Source: Latrodectus hesperus (Eukaryota > Arthropoda > Arachnida > Araneae > Theridiidae). Taken from it: a stretch of DNA of 64,000 nt. A program made the translations under genes and the position numbers. Under the pieces are notes generated by a model. The model made no database searches. It saw only the letters and a program-made list of their open reading frames with translations, and was not told the origin of the DNA. The stretch is from the NCBI GenBank assembly GCA_037975125.1, contig CM075853.1, positions 24,563,399-24,627,398 of the forward strand. Reading direction: 5' to 3'. Shown here piece by piece: positions 35,401-50,400 of this stretch. Every line of letters starts with the position of its first letter. The stretch's first letter is position 1.

Positions 35401-38400
35401 TATGGGAGAAACTTCATGCTGTTTATGAAAGCAAAGGAGCGGTAAACCAAATACTAACTAGAAAATGTCTTGCTACACTTAAGAAAAACAGAGATGTTCC
35501 AATGCGCCAGCACATAGATGAAGTTTCAAAACTTGCCGCCGATTTACGAATGTCTGGAGCAGAGGTTAGTGATATTGATACTGTCGTCTATATTTTGATG
35601 TCTCTCCCTCCAGAATTCGAAAATGTTAAGGTTGCATTAGAGAATCAACCGAGTGAGAATTTATTGTTAGATTTTGTAACTCAGCGTTTGATAGACTCTG
35701 AAGCTTTTTTGAATGATTCGAGAAATAAAACAAGTATTCGTTTTATGAAACAAACTGTGGATACTGCGGTTTTTTCTACGAGAAAGAACTCGCATGTTTT
35801 CATTGTAAAAAGAAAGGACATACTTCTAAATTCTGTAAAAAGAAAACGTGCTATAATTGTGGTCGTGTTGGTCATTTTAAAAAGGAATGTAAATTGAAAT
35901 CTAAGACTGATGAAAAATATTCTTCTGCTCTATCTTTTGCTGCTGGCAACTTGACTTTCGGAAGTCCGAAAAAGTTCATTATTGATTCCGGGACAAATCC
36001 CATATGTGCTCTCAGAAAGATTGGTTTTCATTCATTAAACCGTCATCAGGAACTATTCGATTTGCATCCCACTCCACTGCACTGGAAGTGAAAGGTATTG
36101 GAAGTGTAAAAGGCAAAACATCTAATGGAATTGATATAACTTTAGAAAATGTCCTTTTTGTTCCTGAACTCAATGGAGAATTAATTTCTGTAAAGAATAT
36201 TGAATTAGGTAGATATAGTGTTATCTTTAGAAATAAAAAAGTGTTCATCGAAAATGAGAAAGAAAACATTTGTTTGGGTTATCGTGATGATAGTGGACAA
36301 TATATTTGTGATTTTGTTCCAAATTGTGAAATTTTCCTTACTGCGAAAGAAAATAACTTGGATTTATGGCACAGAAGACTTGGACATATATATAAAAGTA
36401 ATATTTATAGTATATAGTATAATTGTAAAACATAAACATAATATTGCTTGTAAAATAAAATGATTAATCCCTGTAAAAAATGAATATCATATCCAGTACT
36501 TCAAAATAATAATAATAATAAACCACTTTAAATTTCTGAATAAATAGCATCCTATGAGCTCCAAATGATGTATTTAGATTCAATGCAATATTAAATAGAT
36601 TTTGTATTTTTTGAGTAGAAAAGATTTATTTGTTTCATCAATATTATGATTTTGTTTAATAAACATTGTGAATATTGCAACATTCACTAAGGTAAATTGA
36701 CTATAAATCTTGAGCTTTCTTTTTTGGAATCTCCCTGAGTTATTGATCTATAAATATAAAATTATAGCACCAACACTAATTAATTGGTAAATAACTTGAA
36801 ACTAAAATGAAAAACATCTCAAATGCATAAACGTTGACTGACCAATATTATATATATTTCAGAATTTTTTTGAGAAAAAATTAAGATATTTTGTTCATTT
36901 ACCATGCACAAGATTTATAGTTCAAAATAATGATATAGCACCACAAATTCTGAGGAAAGTATATAACTTAAAAAAGAAATAATTGGAAGCATGATTAAAA
37001 GGACACAATTTTTAATATTAAATGCGTGGGAAAATCTTTAAATATTATGGAAATATAAAAGTAGGAAGATTTTTGTTTATAAGGACACTCTCAATAAGAT
37101 ACAATAATTATTAAATTTAAAATATATTTTCTTGAATATAATTGATGATTCAGTCAATATAAAATTTTCTGAAAATGTTTGTTCGTCTTAACTATTTAGC
37201 ACCTTTCTCCAAGCTGTGCCTGGAGCATGATAGACCCCCTTTCATTCACTACACAACTGATCTAATGGCAGTTTGTAAAAATTCTCAATTTTGTTTTCAT
37301 ATTTTTATGTAATAATTAACCATTGAAGAATAAAGCTGAAATACTGTTTAGGAAACATGAATTTAAAATAACCATGTGTCATTTATATTTATACTGGTTT
37401 CATTGTTATGATTCTTAAATTAATTTTACATTATGTTATCATAAGAACAATATTTTGATCATTAATTTTGTGCTAATTTATTATCTTAAATTCAAATGCA
37501 ATTTTTATAAATTAAATTATGCAAGTAATGTCTAAAATCATTGATTAATAATTATGTTTATTTTTAAAAACTCATACATTAATGTTCTTTATGCAGTATC
37601 TTCAATAAATACCAAAAAGGCGAAAAAAATTGTAGAAGATGTGCAGACTGAATTAAACGAATTATTTGGTTGTCTACAATGCTATCAAAGTAAAGGCGAT
37701 GAGAATTCATTTACAAATATATGTGTAAGTACTGAATTTCATTTAATTTTTTTGTAAGAAATATAATGCATTAATTTTTTGTTTTAATATTTTTAAATTT
37801 TCAAAGAAATTAAACGAAAACTTAATTGAGTATTTGCACTTAATGTTACCATTAGATGGTACAATCAATATTAGATGATTGTATTCATAAGTTTTGTCAA
37901 GACTGGGTGTCATATTTAAATTTATGTGTGTGAAGTGAAATAATCAAGATTTACATGTTCAATCAGGGGAGCAATTTTAATTGATTTTCTTCTATTTGTT
38001 TCTATTTTTTGTATTGTGTATAAAATTCATATTTATATTTAAATATACATTTTTTGAGTTAAAATATACTTTCCATATCTTCCTTGATGAAAATTGCATA
38101 TAATTTCAATGAATCAGGATGAATTTGTTTATAAATGATATAAGGTTGAAACTATGAAAAAGTTTTATATATATACACACACACAGATGTGTGTGTGTAT
38201 TTAGATATCACTTCATTTAATTTTTCATATTGAAATTTTAATTCCATTTTTTTAAGATTTACATAATGATATGTAAATTTAATAAGACAATTTGATTGTT
38301 TAAAGCAGATAGCTATTTCTTTCTTTTTTATATATATATATTATATTTTGCATAGAATTTTTGCTGTTTATATTGTATTACAATATTTTTTGTTTTATGT

Positions 38401-41400
38401 GCAAATGATAACTTTTTTTAAAAAAACTTTGTATAAAAGACTTTTTTTATATTTATAATGACTTAAAATATTGCTTATATTTCAAGTTGTTGAATTGTTG
38501 TTTGTATTTTATTGTTTCATTTAGTTTGCTTTTATTTTATTGATAAGATTGTGGTTTCCGTTTATAATTTTTTAGCTTATATTAAATTAAAACATAATTT
38601 TATTATTCAAATGTAATTGTATCTTAAATGTTTATAATTATGTTTAAAAATATTTAAAAAAAGTAATTCAGATTTATTTTTGCTGCTTTGTTTATGATTG
38701 AATGATCTATGATATTTAATGCAATTAATCTTATTTTTTTTATAAAATATTTTTAGGATCCCCCACATTGCATTGTCTGGGCTAAAGTTAAAGGTTTCTC
38801 TTATTGGCCAGCAAAGGTATACATTACAATTTATTAGTAAAATATTGATGCATTTCGTAAATAACACTTTACATTTTAATGTAATATTATTGTACGCGTA
38901 AATCATGTAAATTCTTAAAAATTGGAATGTAAATATGTTTTTAGAATATAATATTATATGCAAAAAATAAATGTGTATTGAATTTAGAATACACAATATT
39001 CTGAGCATTTTTTTTAAAATTTATTTGCTTTCTATTTTTAAGGACTATTTTATTGACCTATATTTGCTCTTTAAATATATTTATTCTCTACTAAAATTTT
39101 TTCATTTAACACTTATTAAAATATTAGTGGAGTTTTTTTAATTGAGTAAACTGATTGAAATTACTAATTATTCCAATTACTTTGCTCTAAAATCATGATA
39201 TTTATTTTTATTTTTTTATTTAAAATAGGAAAATAGTTTGATAGTTTTTATGATGTTGATAATTTTGTCTTTTCTTGTTAAATTTTGAATTATTTTGTGA
39301 GGGTTCAATGCCATGAATTTTTTTTAACAAAAGTACCATTTCAGTTATGTTGGATAACAGAAAATAGCTGTCTTTTTCAAAATAATCAGATAAATATTAA
39401 ATATTTACTTAGATATGACTGTCATGTTTGATGGAAACTAAGTAGAACATTAAGTATATAATAATTTATTATATTCACAAGTACCCACAATGCACATCCT
39501 AGTGTTATATATCAGGTTTTGCTAATGATACTAGAATGCAGAAGATCGGGCGAACACTATATGGTATTAGTTCCTGGTTTACAGTTATAAGATTAAGACT
39601 TACATATATGACACTTTCTCCTTTTCAAATATAATAATATAATTAATGTAACAAAACAAAGAAATTCTAAATTTTTAAAAAAACATTAATAAAATATAGT
39701 TAAATGTTTAGAAAACAGTCTTCCAAATAAGGTTTCTTTATCAGTCTACAAAATTGAAAGTTCAAAATTGATGTATTATCATCAGGAGGCAAAGGATCTG
39801 CAGAAGTATTCTCAACCTTTTATACCTCGCCTTTCGATTAAGTATCAAAGTCTTTGTATCATTATAAGGAGACCAAAGATCTGTTAGGGATCTACCAAAG
39901 GTGCACACTCATTGTTTACTTTATACTAGATGGTTGTTGAACCATTGGAAATATGTCTCCTATTTCTCACTAACATTTTCTTCTGTTATTTATTTGTATG
40001 AATGTGGTATATTATTTTTATCTAAAACTTTTGCAAATTAATTTTCCATGTTTAAATCACTTTTAATAAAATTGACTTTATAATTTTTTAAAAGAAGCAA
40101 CTGTTTAGCTTCTTTTAAAAGTTAAGCTAGAGTTTTTGTTTATCGTTATGTTTTATGAGACTTTTTCAGGTTTTATCATATTCAGGTAACAGATAGAAAT
40201 CCTTTCAATGTATGATTCCATTTATTTTTCTCCTAAAGGTCAATTTCTAATATAGGTTCTCTTGTAATGATATACCATCTGATATAGGTGCATTTCGGTA
40301 TTCGAAAAGCACTAAATAAAGATCTTTTCATCTAAATCAGTTTTATTCTGGCGTTCACTTTAATGCTTGTAGATGTTTCTCCACCATATTATTTGAGTGA
40401 GAAAATCAAAAATCAGCTCTCAATACTTCACATGAACCAGTATCATATTTCTTTTGGCATTAATGGTCTTTTAGAGTTGGCTTTCTACAATCTCAAACAG
40501 GCTAGGCAATTCTGTGTCAAATTGCCTAACCTGTTTGAGATCGATAGAATTTATCTTACTTTGTTTTTATATTTTTCCATATCCAGATAACTATAATTGA
40601 CTCTATTGAGCATATCCATTCACATACTTTTAGAGATAATTATTCAAAATTTTTTTAAATAAATGTATCTGCTTCTGAATAAATCTGCTTATTTACTATT
40701 CTTCTCTAAAGCTAAAATATGGTTTAACCTGATCTGGGATAAGTTTTCTAACATTTGGCCATCCTTCAAAAATGAGTTTTAAAACAACTTGCATTTCAGT
40801 CTTTTTTGGCTTCAGACTGAAGTAGTTTCTATTTTTATTAGACATAGGAAGACTTGCCTTTTTTTCTATCTAAAGCATCAACTGATACAGCTGTAGGATT
40901 TGAAGTGTCAGCATACTATAGAACTGAAATTGACAATAAAAAATTTTTAAGTTAAAAAAAAAATTTATAATCTGTGTGCACTCCAAATCCAAGTATTTTT
41001 CTTTATTAATAAATCTCTTAAAAAAAGTAGATGATTGAGAAACATTAAGGATAAATTTAGAATTGTAATATATCATACCTAAAAAGAGTCTAATTCTTTT
41101 ATATTTTGCGAGAGTTTCATTTTTTTTATTGTTTTAATTTTATCCTCGTCATGTTTTAGACCATCTTTTGAAAAATTATTTTACATCACCCAACCAATTT
41201 ACTTAAATTAAATTGAATATTTTTATCTTTAGATCTTTCTAGTACTTTTTCGATTGCATATCATGCTTGCCTTTGTTTCTTCTTCAAATCAAAATATTAC
41301 TTATAATTTCGACTCCCTCTGTGCCAGAGAATATCAGTAAAACATCTAGGAAAAATTTCAGGTGCATAGCTAATACCATGTGATAGCCACAAAAAGTACC

Positions 41401-44400
41401 AAGTAGTGTATTTAAAGTTGTTAATTTAGCACTTGCTTTTGATAGGAATTTGCCAAAATGCTTTGTTAGCATCTGAAATATTAAAAACCTCGTTCTAGCC
41501 ATTTTAAACCATATTTTCAAAAGTTGGTTAATTAAAATATTTTCATTCAAATGAAAGAGATCTAAACAAATTCTTAAATTACCATCTTTCTTATGAACTA
41601 TAACTAATGAATTTACAAATTTGTTAAGTTCATCAATTTTCTTAATTATATTTTCTCAACTCATTTTTTAATAGCTGCATTAAATTAAATGTTGTATTCA
41701 CTGGCTGGATAATTTTTTTATATTAATTAAATTGCCCTTTTTTTTCTTGGCTGGAAATCCTGTCTTATATTTCATTCTCTTGTAAGATTACATCCCATAT
41801 TATTCCCCATTTCCCTTTTCCATGAAGTAGACTGCCACAGAGCTTGTGGAAAACCGGTTCCAGAAAGAGCAAAGTGACAAGATTGAAGACAGATGGGAGT
41901 TGGAAAGTGTAGAAGCAGTTACAGAAAATGCCAAAGTGAAAGCATGAATCCCACATCGCTAGCAAAGACTATTCATTATTGAAGTCTGATATTCTACTTG
42001 ATTTTAGCGACTGCAAAATCACAAAGTTGAAGTAATCAAATCCTATAAGCTTTCATCATAAAGAAAATATTTACACCCATAACATGCGAGTCCAGATTAT
42101 GAGAGTCACTCTGAAGGAATGTTCAAAGTCCTCAAAATAGGTTGCCCTAGTAAAATTAATTTCCTTCATAAGTCCATGTTTTTTTTAATATAAATTATGT
42201 TTCCAGCCAGTAGTTTTTTTTGTATGTAACCACATATTTTATTATTTTAATTACTTAGTGTAAATTATCTATATCATGAGGTTACTTTAATGATTCTTAA
42301 ATATTTGAACTAACAAATTTTGTATGCATGTAAATGCATTGTAATTTTATGATTACATTAAAATAAATTTCTTAATTACAAAAACAAAGCCAAAATCTCT
42401 GCTACCATTTTCAGGTTTGAATCTGCAAAGAAAAAAATAAATTGACAATACAATGTTAAGAAAAATATATTATAATAATAATTATTTACACAATAAAGAG
42501 AATTTTCCAAATTAGCTCTATATTTCCTTTAGCATCAAAATTCAATTTTAAATCATAACAGAAATCTTTTAAATATCCTGACCCATTAATTAAATCACTA
42601 AATTTTTTTACCTGATTAGGAATGTAACTTTGGATTTTATAGAATATATTCCTTTTACCAAATTAGATTCAACCTAAGTAAGTAGCTCGAAACAGAAACT
42701 TCAGAATTAGAATTTTTAAATATGATCTTTTTTAAATTGAATTATTTATGATATGGGAGTACATTGCATCGAGCTCCAGTATCGCATTCTACATATAAAT
42801 ATTTAAAATTATTTATTTTCAATTTTTCATATTATTTCACTCGAAACATTCACTTTATCAACATAATGTTCAAAATTTGAGTTTGTATGCATTTTCATTT
42901 GAATCATATATATATCTGTGAAGAATAATTCCCCTTCTTACAAAAAATATTACGTTTTTTGTTAAATGCAAAGCAATTTAATTTTAAGTGAGATTTATCT
43001 AATTTTCCGGATACATTAGTTTCATTTTGCTCTAGTTTCTGAATCACTTTTTAAAGAAAAATTATCAAAATTTTCATCAGTTTCTTGTGATCAGTTAAAA
43101 AATGTGTAATGTACACTTTTGTTACTTCTGGGAATAAAATATTAATAAAAATTCTTGAAAACAACAATAATTTTTTGTTTCTCCTCATCTGTCAACTTGA
43201 AAGTATTATAAACATCAAGAGCATCAGTTCCAATATTGTTTAGTAAAATCACTACTTGTCTTTCTGGGTTCTTTTTATCGTTTTCACCAATATCATAAAT
43301 TTCAAAGCTTTGTTTCCATTTTTTAAATTTTCAGGTACATTTCCATCAAAACGTAATGAATGTGATAAGGATAGTGAATCCTATTTATTTCAATTATTTT
43401 TCTATTTAAAATTCCTTTCTCTATCTTTCCACTCATTGATGATTATTTTTACTACTACAGAAGCTTAACTCTTCAATCATTTTTTACTGAACTATGCCAT
43501 GTCATGTGTGATGGATACCAAGTAGAACATGAAGCATATAATTTCTGTTAATTGCATATTTTCACAATGCATATCCTAGTGCTATATATCAGATTTTGCT
43601 AAGGAGACTAGCATACAGAAGTTTGGGAGAGTATTATTTATATGATAATATAATTACAGTTACACAATCAAGATTTATGTATATGACAATGACTCCACAT
43701 TTTGTATTATTTAATGAAAGAATTTTATCATTAATATATCTCTCTCATCAAATTGCACAGTGATTTTTATACTATAATATTGCATTAATGTTCTTCCTTG
43801 TTAAAAGTAATATTTTCAGTCAATGTAAATTAACTAAACATTCAATAAAACATTGATTTTCAGTGGCTGGTTTAATTTCGCCGATTTCAACTACGGCTGC
43901 CATTTCATTATTCTTTTCTACTGTGACATTTTGATATTTTAAGAGAAAAATTTGCATCAACTAACAAAAAATATTTTTCCAACAATTTAATTCTTTAGTT
44001 TAATTTTCTGTTTTTATACTAAAACTTAAAAGCATGTGAAGCGGTGCTAACTCTAAATATAACCCTTAGTAAAATTCATCAAAACTCCAGTTTTTTTAAA
44101 CATGAATTTGAATAAATTTATAATAATGGAACATATACTTCATCTTAATTCATGTGTATTTATAAACATTCACTTCATTTCAATTGACAATTCAGCTGAT
44201 TTGCATTTACACTCCTCTCTTGAAATATAAAAATTTCAAGCATATTAAAATAAATACAAAGACTAGATAATAAAATTAATATAATGACTCTATATATACA
44301 TGCATATAAATTTATTGGAAAGAAAAAATATAATTTATATGTGGTTATCACAAATTGGTAAATACAAATATTTGAGATATCTCTCCTATAATTGATCATT

Positions 44401-47400
44401 GCTTTTTTTTCTTCAACAACTCTCACTTGGCATCTCTACCAGGTGTAATGCTGCTAACTACCATTTTTCCAGGTCCACATTGGTAATTCATTTTCCTTTA
44501 ACAAATCAAACATTTTTGGCTCAATGTTCTCACTATCAAACTTCAAATTAGATCTCTTTTGAAAATTGGATAGGTAATCACACGACAACTTCAGTCTGAG
44601 ATAATTTGCTAGTAAGCTGCCAATGGGTCAAACGGTTGTTTTTCATCTCTGACACATCCGACTGAGAAAACCAAAAAATCATTTGAATCGGAAGACATGG
44701 AGGTTAAAGAGTGACCATTCAACATACTTTTTATCTGAGTAGTCTGTAAGACGTTCCTCAAAAATAAATTTATGTTCTCCTACACAATGTTTCAAATTAT
44801 GCTTAAAACTCTTGACAACAACATTAGGAGATTGAGGTGGAATAAAACCCTTCAAAATTCCCTGAGAAGACAATCATTCACTTATTGAATAAGCCAAGGA
44901 CCCTTTTTATTTCTGATACAACCCCAGAAAATTTTTTTGCATTATCTTAAAGTAATTGTGAAGGTAAACATCTTCGACTTACAGCCTTTTCAAACAAGTA
45001 ATTAATGCTTTCGCTGTTAAGTCACTTAATACTTCAGTATGTATTGCATTAGTAACTAAACACACAAATATGTATACGAGAACCTTGTGATATTCACCCC
45101 TTCTCTGATTCTTAAATTTTCTCTGAAAATGTCCACACAGATTTAATCCAGTCTGAGAATATGGCTGGCTCACTATTACTATATCTTTAGGCTAGTGTAC
45201 CATAATCTGATTACTCTCTCTTGGATCTTAAAGCATGTAACACTATTATATACAATATGCCTTGCTATATCCCATCTGCATAAGGCCCGATACCCCTTGA
45301 CCTGCACTGTGTATTAATGTTTGGGGCTCACACTCTAAATTTCTGAGATGGTAATATCTAAAAATAATATCTGTCAACTTGTGTTATCCTTTATCAACAG
45401 GACAGGGTGTTTTGCATCAAAAGGTAGGTCAAAGTTCTCAATAGACTTTTTTCTGTCAAAATTTTGGCTGTTTTTAAATTTTTCTCTGAAATTGCCAAAT
45501 ATTAGTAGATTTTCATACATTATTGGGAAATTGGAAGAAACGATGAAAAATCAGGAGTTTCCTGATAAAATCAGTAGAGTTGGCAGCTATGTAAGAGGCA
45601 GCGAAGAAATCACTTTCACAGCAAGTCTTGATAAAATCTTTGCTCTACTCTGCTCTGGACATGGGATACTGAAGCGCTTGGCAATTGGTGACGTCTGTGA
45701 TTTACTGTACAGTAGTGAAACTTACCTCTTGCCAGTTACTCATAGAACGAATATAAATAATAGCAGCAAATCCATCCTTGGCATCACGAAGTCTAATCAA
45801 GTGAATTTTTTGAGCACCATCAACCAGAATTCGATGAGGAATGTAAATTGAATCCAATGATGATAATGATTCTGAGAAATGACATCTCTGCAAGTCAGGT
45901 GGAAGTTCTTCATCCCAGGATAATTTGAGCAACCAAAAGCTTTGAATAAATATTTTAACCTTGATAAGGATCTGGCCTAGGAGTCCTGGTCTTGACTGAT
46001 TGAAGAAGAGAGGGCTCATTTGAGATCCACTTGTATAGCTCTGTACCACCAGCTCTCAACAGGTTAATCAGCTATACTTGAAGATCTTTTGACTCTTCTA
46101 AATCATAAGAATTAAAATATCATCAACCTAGAAATCCTTTTTGGCAGCCTTTACTGCCATGGGAAACCATTCTTTTTAGTTGCTTTAATTAAAAGGTTTC
46201 TCGTTGCTAGGTATGGTGCTAACTTAGTACCATGGGTGAGCATAAGTAATTTATACATCAATTACTACCTCTATCTTTCTAAAGAATACATTGTAGATCA
46301 GTTTGCAAAAAATTTATCCGTATCTGGTGATAGATTTTAACCACATTGGCGGTCATTACAATTCTGTGTGGAGATCTCTCTAAACAGAAAGTTTGATATC
46401 CATTGATACGAAAAAAAATTAAATTTTGAGTAGAGGCACCACTTTTCACTATACCCAGGATGTCAATGTCATGATTAAAAACAATAAGTTTTAGTTCGGT
46501 GAACTTGTCATTAGTAAAACCACCTGCATTCCAAAAAATCATTTTAAGCTTGTCTTTAGCCATAGTCCGGGCCTTGAAAAAGACCTTTAAAAAAAAAAAC
46601 AGCAGCAATATAATCCTAGAAGAACGTAGTAGGCTGCACGAAGCGACAGGAGTCAGTCGCTTAGTGAAAACAGAGGGCACCACGTGAATGCGACTGACAC
46701 CACCCCCAGATTGTATTAGGCTGCCCAACAGAGACTGATGGTTGAAAAACCAAGGTCGGGCGTAGGATAAAAAAATAATAATAAAAAAAAAACCTGTGTT
46801 TCATAAACCTGAGTAAAACAGAGAATATATCCTCCTATTAAATAATTCCAGCCATTAAAAAGTCATTTAATGAATACCTTGAAGATGTGATAGCAGAAGC
46901 TTTAAATACTATACAAAGCTAAGTTGAAGTGCTTACTGGTTTTAGAATGCCATGATCCTGCAATAAATACTTAAAAGTAATCATGATACTTAAGCATAAT
47001 ATCTACATGACCAAGGTGCTCATATTCATCTAAAAACTTCCTGTAGAGTCCAGCGAGTTCCTTATCTAATCTTTTTTAATTGCTAAATAACCTTTCATTC
47101 ACCATAAAAGTTGAATCTCCCAATTTTACATCCTCATTCACTGGAAGACTAACCACATATTTGCCAATTCACATCTATAATGAATTGGAATAAAATGATT
47201 TTCACAAAAAAGGGCTTATTCACCAAGATCTGCCTCTAATTCAAAATGTTTGATTTCCTAAAAATTCTCAATATTTTTTTTTTAGTTCTTCCAAATCTAA
47301 GCCACAATGAACCACTTGACTGCTGTTCACTTCCACATTTCCCCCACATAAAAAAGTAAACACTGACTTCAGTAACATCAACTCAAAACCAAGTGGTTTC

Positions 47401-50400
47401 AGCCTGCTAGGTTTTAAAAGTTCAAAAAACACTTGAGCCCTCAATAATATATCATTTTTCCAGGTTTATTAAAATTTTAATCTGCTAACTTAATGTTTTG
47501 TAATTCAAGATTACTTATTTCTAAATGTTGCATGCGAGCAAAATCCATTATGTTTGGAACAACTGGCAGTTTTATCACTCATTCATAACTACCATCCCAA
47601 TTGAAAATTTTCTTTTTATTGAAGTATCCACAACAGAAATAGTATCATTCAATCCTGAAATCATGACCCTATCTTTATTTAGTTTCTAATTAAACTTTTT
47701 ACATAGTGTTTAGATACAATACACGACTGACTGGCTTTCTCAACAAATTAATTCTTTAACTCATCTGCCCCTTGTTTAGTAGCAGTACTTAGCAAAATCA
47801 ATTTAGAATCTAGTTCCTTCAGAACCTGTTTATTGCAGCAAAATTTTTTATTTAGGTCTGATTATTTTCCTTTGCTTCAAATACCCAAGCATTGGCTTTC
47901 AAAATTGTTACTTTTTGCAGTACACAATTTTCATCAACTGCTGAAGGTTAATTATCATCAAAATGTTCATTAAAATGTAAATAAGTGTGGTGTTTCATTT
48001 TACAAACTCTGTATTGTAGCTTATATTAAAATGACGAAACTATGTAATTCAAGAAACAATTATAACAGCTGCTTATCAGTTCTTCCTTTCATCAACAGTT
48101 TTTTTAAATTCAAGACATTAGTTTAAATAATTAGAATAAATTTTGCACATAACGAATTTTGGAATTTTAACCTCAGACACAATAGTCTTAGAAACGTAAT
48201 TTGATTTATGAAATTTGTCACCTCCTTTTGTTATCCCTTTTCTGCCTGTTTCACTCCCATGTGCAATTGTAGTTATCCTTATCCAAATTGCTGAATAATT
48301 TATCTGAAACCCCTAATTCACATGCACACTAAATCATGATGCCGGCCCACACCATGACACTGCATGTCGGATATCGGTCCCTTTCCTGAATATTTTCTAG
48401 ACGATAAGCAGTACCACTGTTGCGCCAGATCAGTTGACATCCACAATCTGATGACAGACTGAACCTACTCTCATCTGAGAATAGTACGCATGCCCAGTCC
48501 TGTTAAGTCCAAATGCGATGCTCACGACACTGTTGCAAATGGGCAGTATGGTGCTCTCTGGTTAATGGGACACACACAACAGGTCTGCGGGCGTATAGTC
48601 CTCCTCCTCTCAAACGTCTGGCAACAGTTTTTCGAGAGATCTGCTTTCCAGAGGCAGCAAGAAACTGATTTGCCACCTGCTGAGCTGTGGTGTGCCTGTT
48701 CCTTTTTGCTGATAGGACGATATATCTGTCTTCTGCAGGCGTCGTACTTCTAACACGACCTCCCCGTGCCGTCTACAAGTTCGTCTACTAAATCCTTCCT
48801 GAAAAAGTTTAACTAGAAACAACAACTGTCCACACGTGTCAAAACCTTCAAAGCTCTTATGAACGCTATCACGTGATGAACAGACGTGGAAAAAAATTTC
48901 ATACGCATACTTCTTACTATATCCCACACTTATTCAAATTTTCCACATTTTGCTTCCTTTCATTTTGTGGTTGCTATGGATGATAGTGTTATCCGTCCTT
49001 AGCAATTGTCCAGCAGTGTATAATTGTATGTATGTTTTAACAATTGCATAATGTTCTTTCAAACAAAAATTTTAAAAATATAGATGTCATCTGTCAAAAT
49101 TGTTATATTTATAAGACCCTTTGTCTTCCTGCTTTATTGAACAAGTGGCATCGTTAGAAAAAATTCAGAAAAATAAATTTTTAACAAATTTCATTAATTT
49201 GATAAATATAAACACTTTTATGGTTGGGGAGTACCTTATTTTTGTACCAAATTTGATTTTTCAAAATAAATATGCCTGTATAAAATATACATTGGAATAT
49301 TTATTATTTTTCTATTTATCTTACCATTATAATAAATATATAGGTATTTTAATTTCAAAATTTAACATTCTTTGTCATTTTTATGGAAACACTGCTTTAG
49401 AAGCAAATTATTTATTGTTTGATACAGATAATGGGAAAAAGCATGTTACAATTTACACATGTATACATTATTTTTTGTAGGTAAACTGAATTAGATTTTT
49501 TGCTTGGATTAAGAGAAAAAAATGCTGTTGTTTTTTACTTTGTCTTAAAATGTTGTATGATTTATCACTTTCATTAAGATTTCCATCAGCTATTAATTGC
49601 AAAAAATCAGTTGTTTTTAATTTAAGTTGTTAGTAAGAATTTTCCTAAACTTGGATTATTCCTCAACTTTTATTGAACTGGAAAATTTAAAAATTATCTT
49701 GTAAATTAATATTCTGACTGATTTATAGTTGTAATTTTATTCATTAAATAAAAAATCAGCATTTTTTATATAATTTTTAAGAATATGTACTATATATTAA
49801 ATACAGGAATTGTAAATCCAAAATAAGTAGCTGTTGCTAATAAAATAATTAATAACAGTAAAAAGAGCTAGATTTACATAATTTTACTTATAAAAGTTAA
49901 TTTATCCTTTAAATTTATACAAGTTTAGAAACTGTAGACAAATATCATGAGTATGTGTTAAATATATTATTCTAAAATATATTTAAATTGAAAAATTTTG
50001 TCTTATATAAGCCATAATTTTCATACTATTAATGCACTAAAGTAAAGTCTAATTATATTTTGTAGAATTATTTTTATAATTTTAATTTAAAAAAAAAACC
50101 AAGAAATATCTCTGTTTCTAAATAAATTAATAATTTTCATATTTTAAAAAAATTTAGGGGAAAAAAATTTTAAAGTGATTTATAGATGCACAGTTTTGTA
50201 TTTAAATTTGCTGAATAAAAAATATAAGTTTTTAGATTTATCAATGCTTTCAATATGAAATGACATTTATTAAATTACAGTTGCACATTTTTCTAATACT
50301 TTGTAGCAAAATCTTTTTAACCCTTTCATAAAACGATTTCAATAATTTAAATTTAAAACTAGTTAAATTCCACATCAGTTCTTAATGATAATTTCCATTT

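Larger units (their letters stand above)
34790..36413 (+). mobile_element. Ty1/copia retrotransposon, 3'-truncated
   Basis: A probable 5' LTR (34790-35074, TGTTG...AACA) is followed by a leader, gag, two zinc knuckles, protease and the first integrase zinc-finger residues ([13 protein letters not shown]), then stops abruptly near 36400. No 3' LTR is visible. It is less AT-rich than its surroundings, and its coding density suggests a young insertion damaged by frameshifts. Confidence 0.85.
39417..43900 (-). mobile_element. Ty3/gypsy retrotransposon, degenerate
   Basis: Two related direct repeats, from about 39419 (tgtcatgtttgatgg) and about 43500 (tgtcatgtgtgatgg), extend at least 210 bp and look like diverged LTRs. 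Between them on minus are gag (~43400-43150), protease (~42800-42750), RT (~41640-41280) and an RNase H start (~40910). Many stops and frame changes are present. The 3' limit is approximate, and no clear integrase was read between 39830 and 40800. Confidence 0.78.
44400..48250 (-). mobile_element. BEL/Pao retrotransposon, degenerate
   Basis: The minus-strand blocks in order are a protease region (~47700-47560), the post-protease/RT entry (~47450-47290), the RT N-terminus (~47170-46990), more RT (~46250-46150), the RT/RNase H linker (46049-45702), integrase (45173-44979) and the integrase C-terminus (44873-44400). The RT is interrupted by a LINE fragment (46280-46790), and a piece of the CATAGCTGCC element lies at 45435-45591. 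LTRs were not identified; they may lie in 43900-44400 and near 48250. Confidence 0.85.

Noticed and set aside
38607..39008. 133-codon minus-strand open frame
   Set aside because: It overlaps the PWWP exon antisense, has AT-driven composition and no recognisable domain.
45348..45851. 167-codon + strand open frame
   Set aside because: Antisense to BEL/Pao pol and to a transposon terminus; no similarity in this frame.
46499..46687. + strand open frame beside the LINE endonuclease
   Set aside because: Complementary shadow of the minus-strand LINE ORF.
49121..49480. 119-codon + strand open frame
   Set aside because: Rich in Phe/Ile/Asn/Tyr as expected from AT-rich DNA; no family resemblance, no splice or promoter support.
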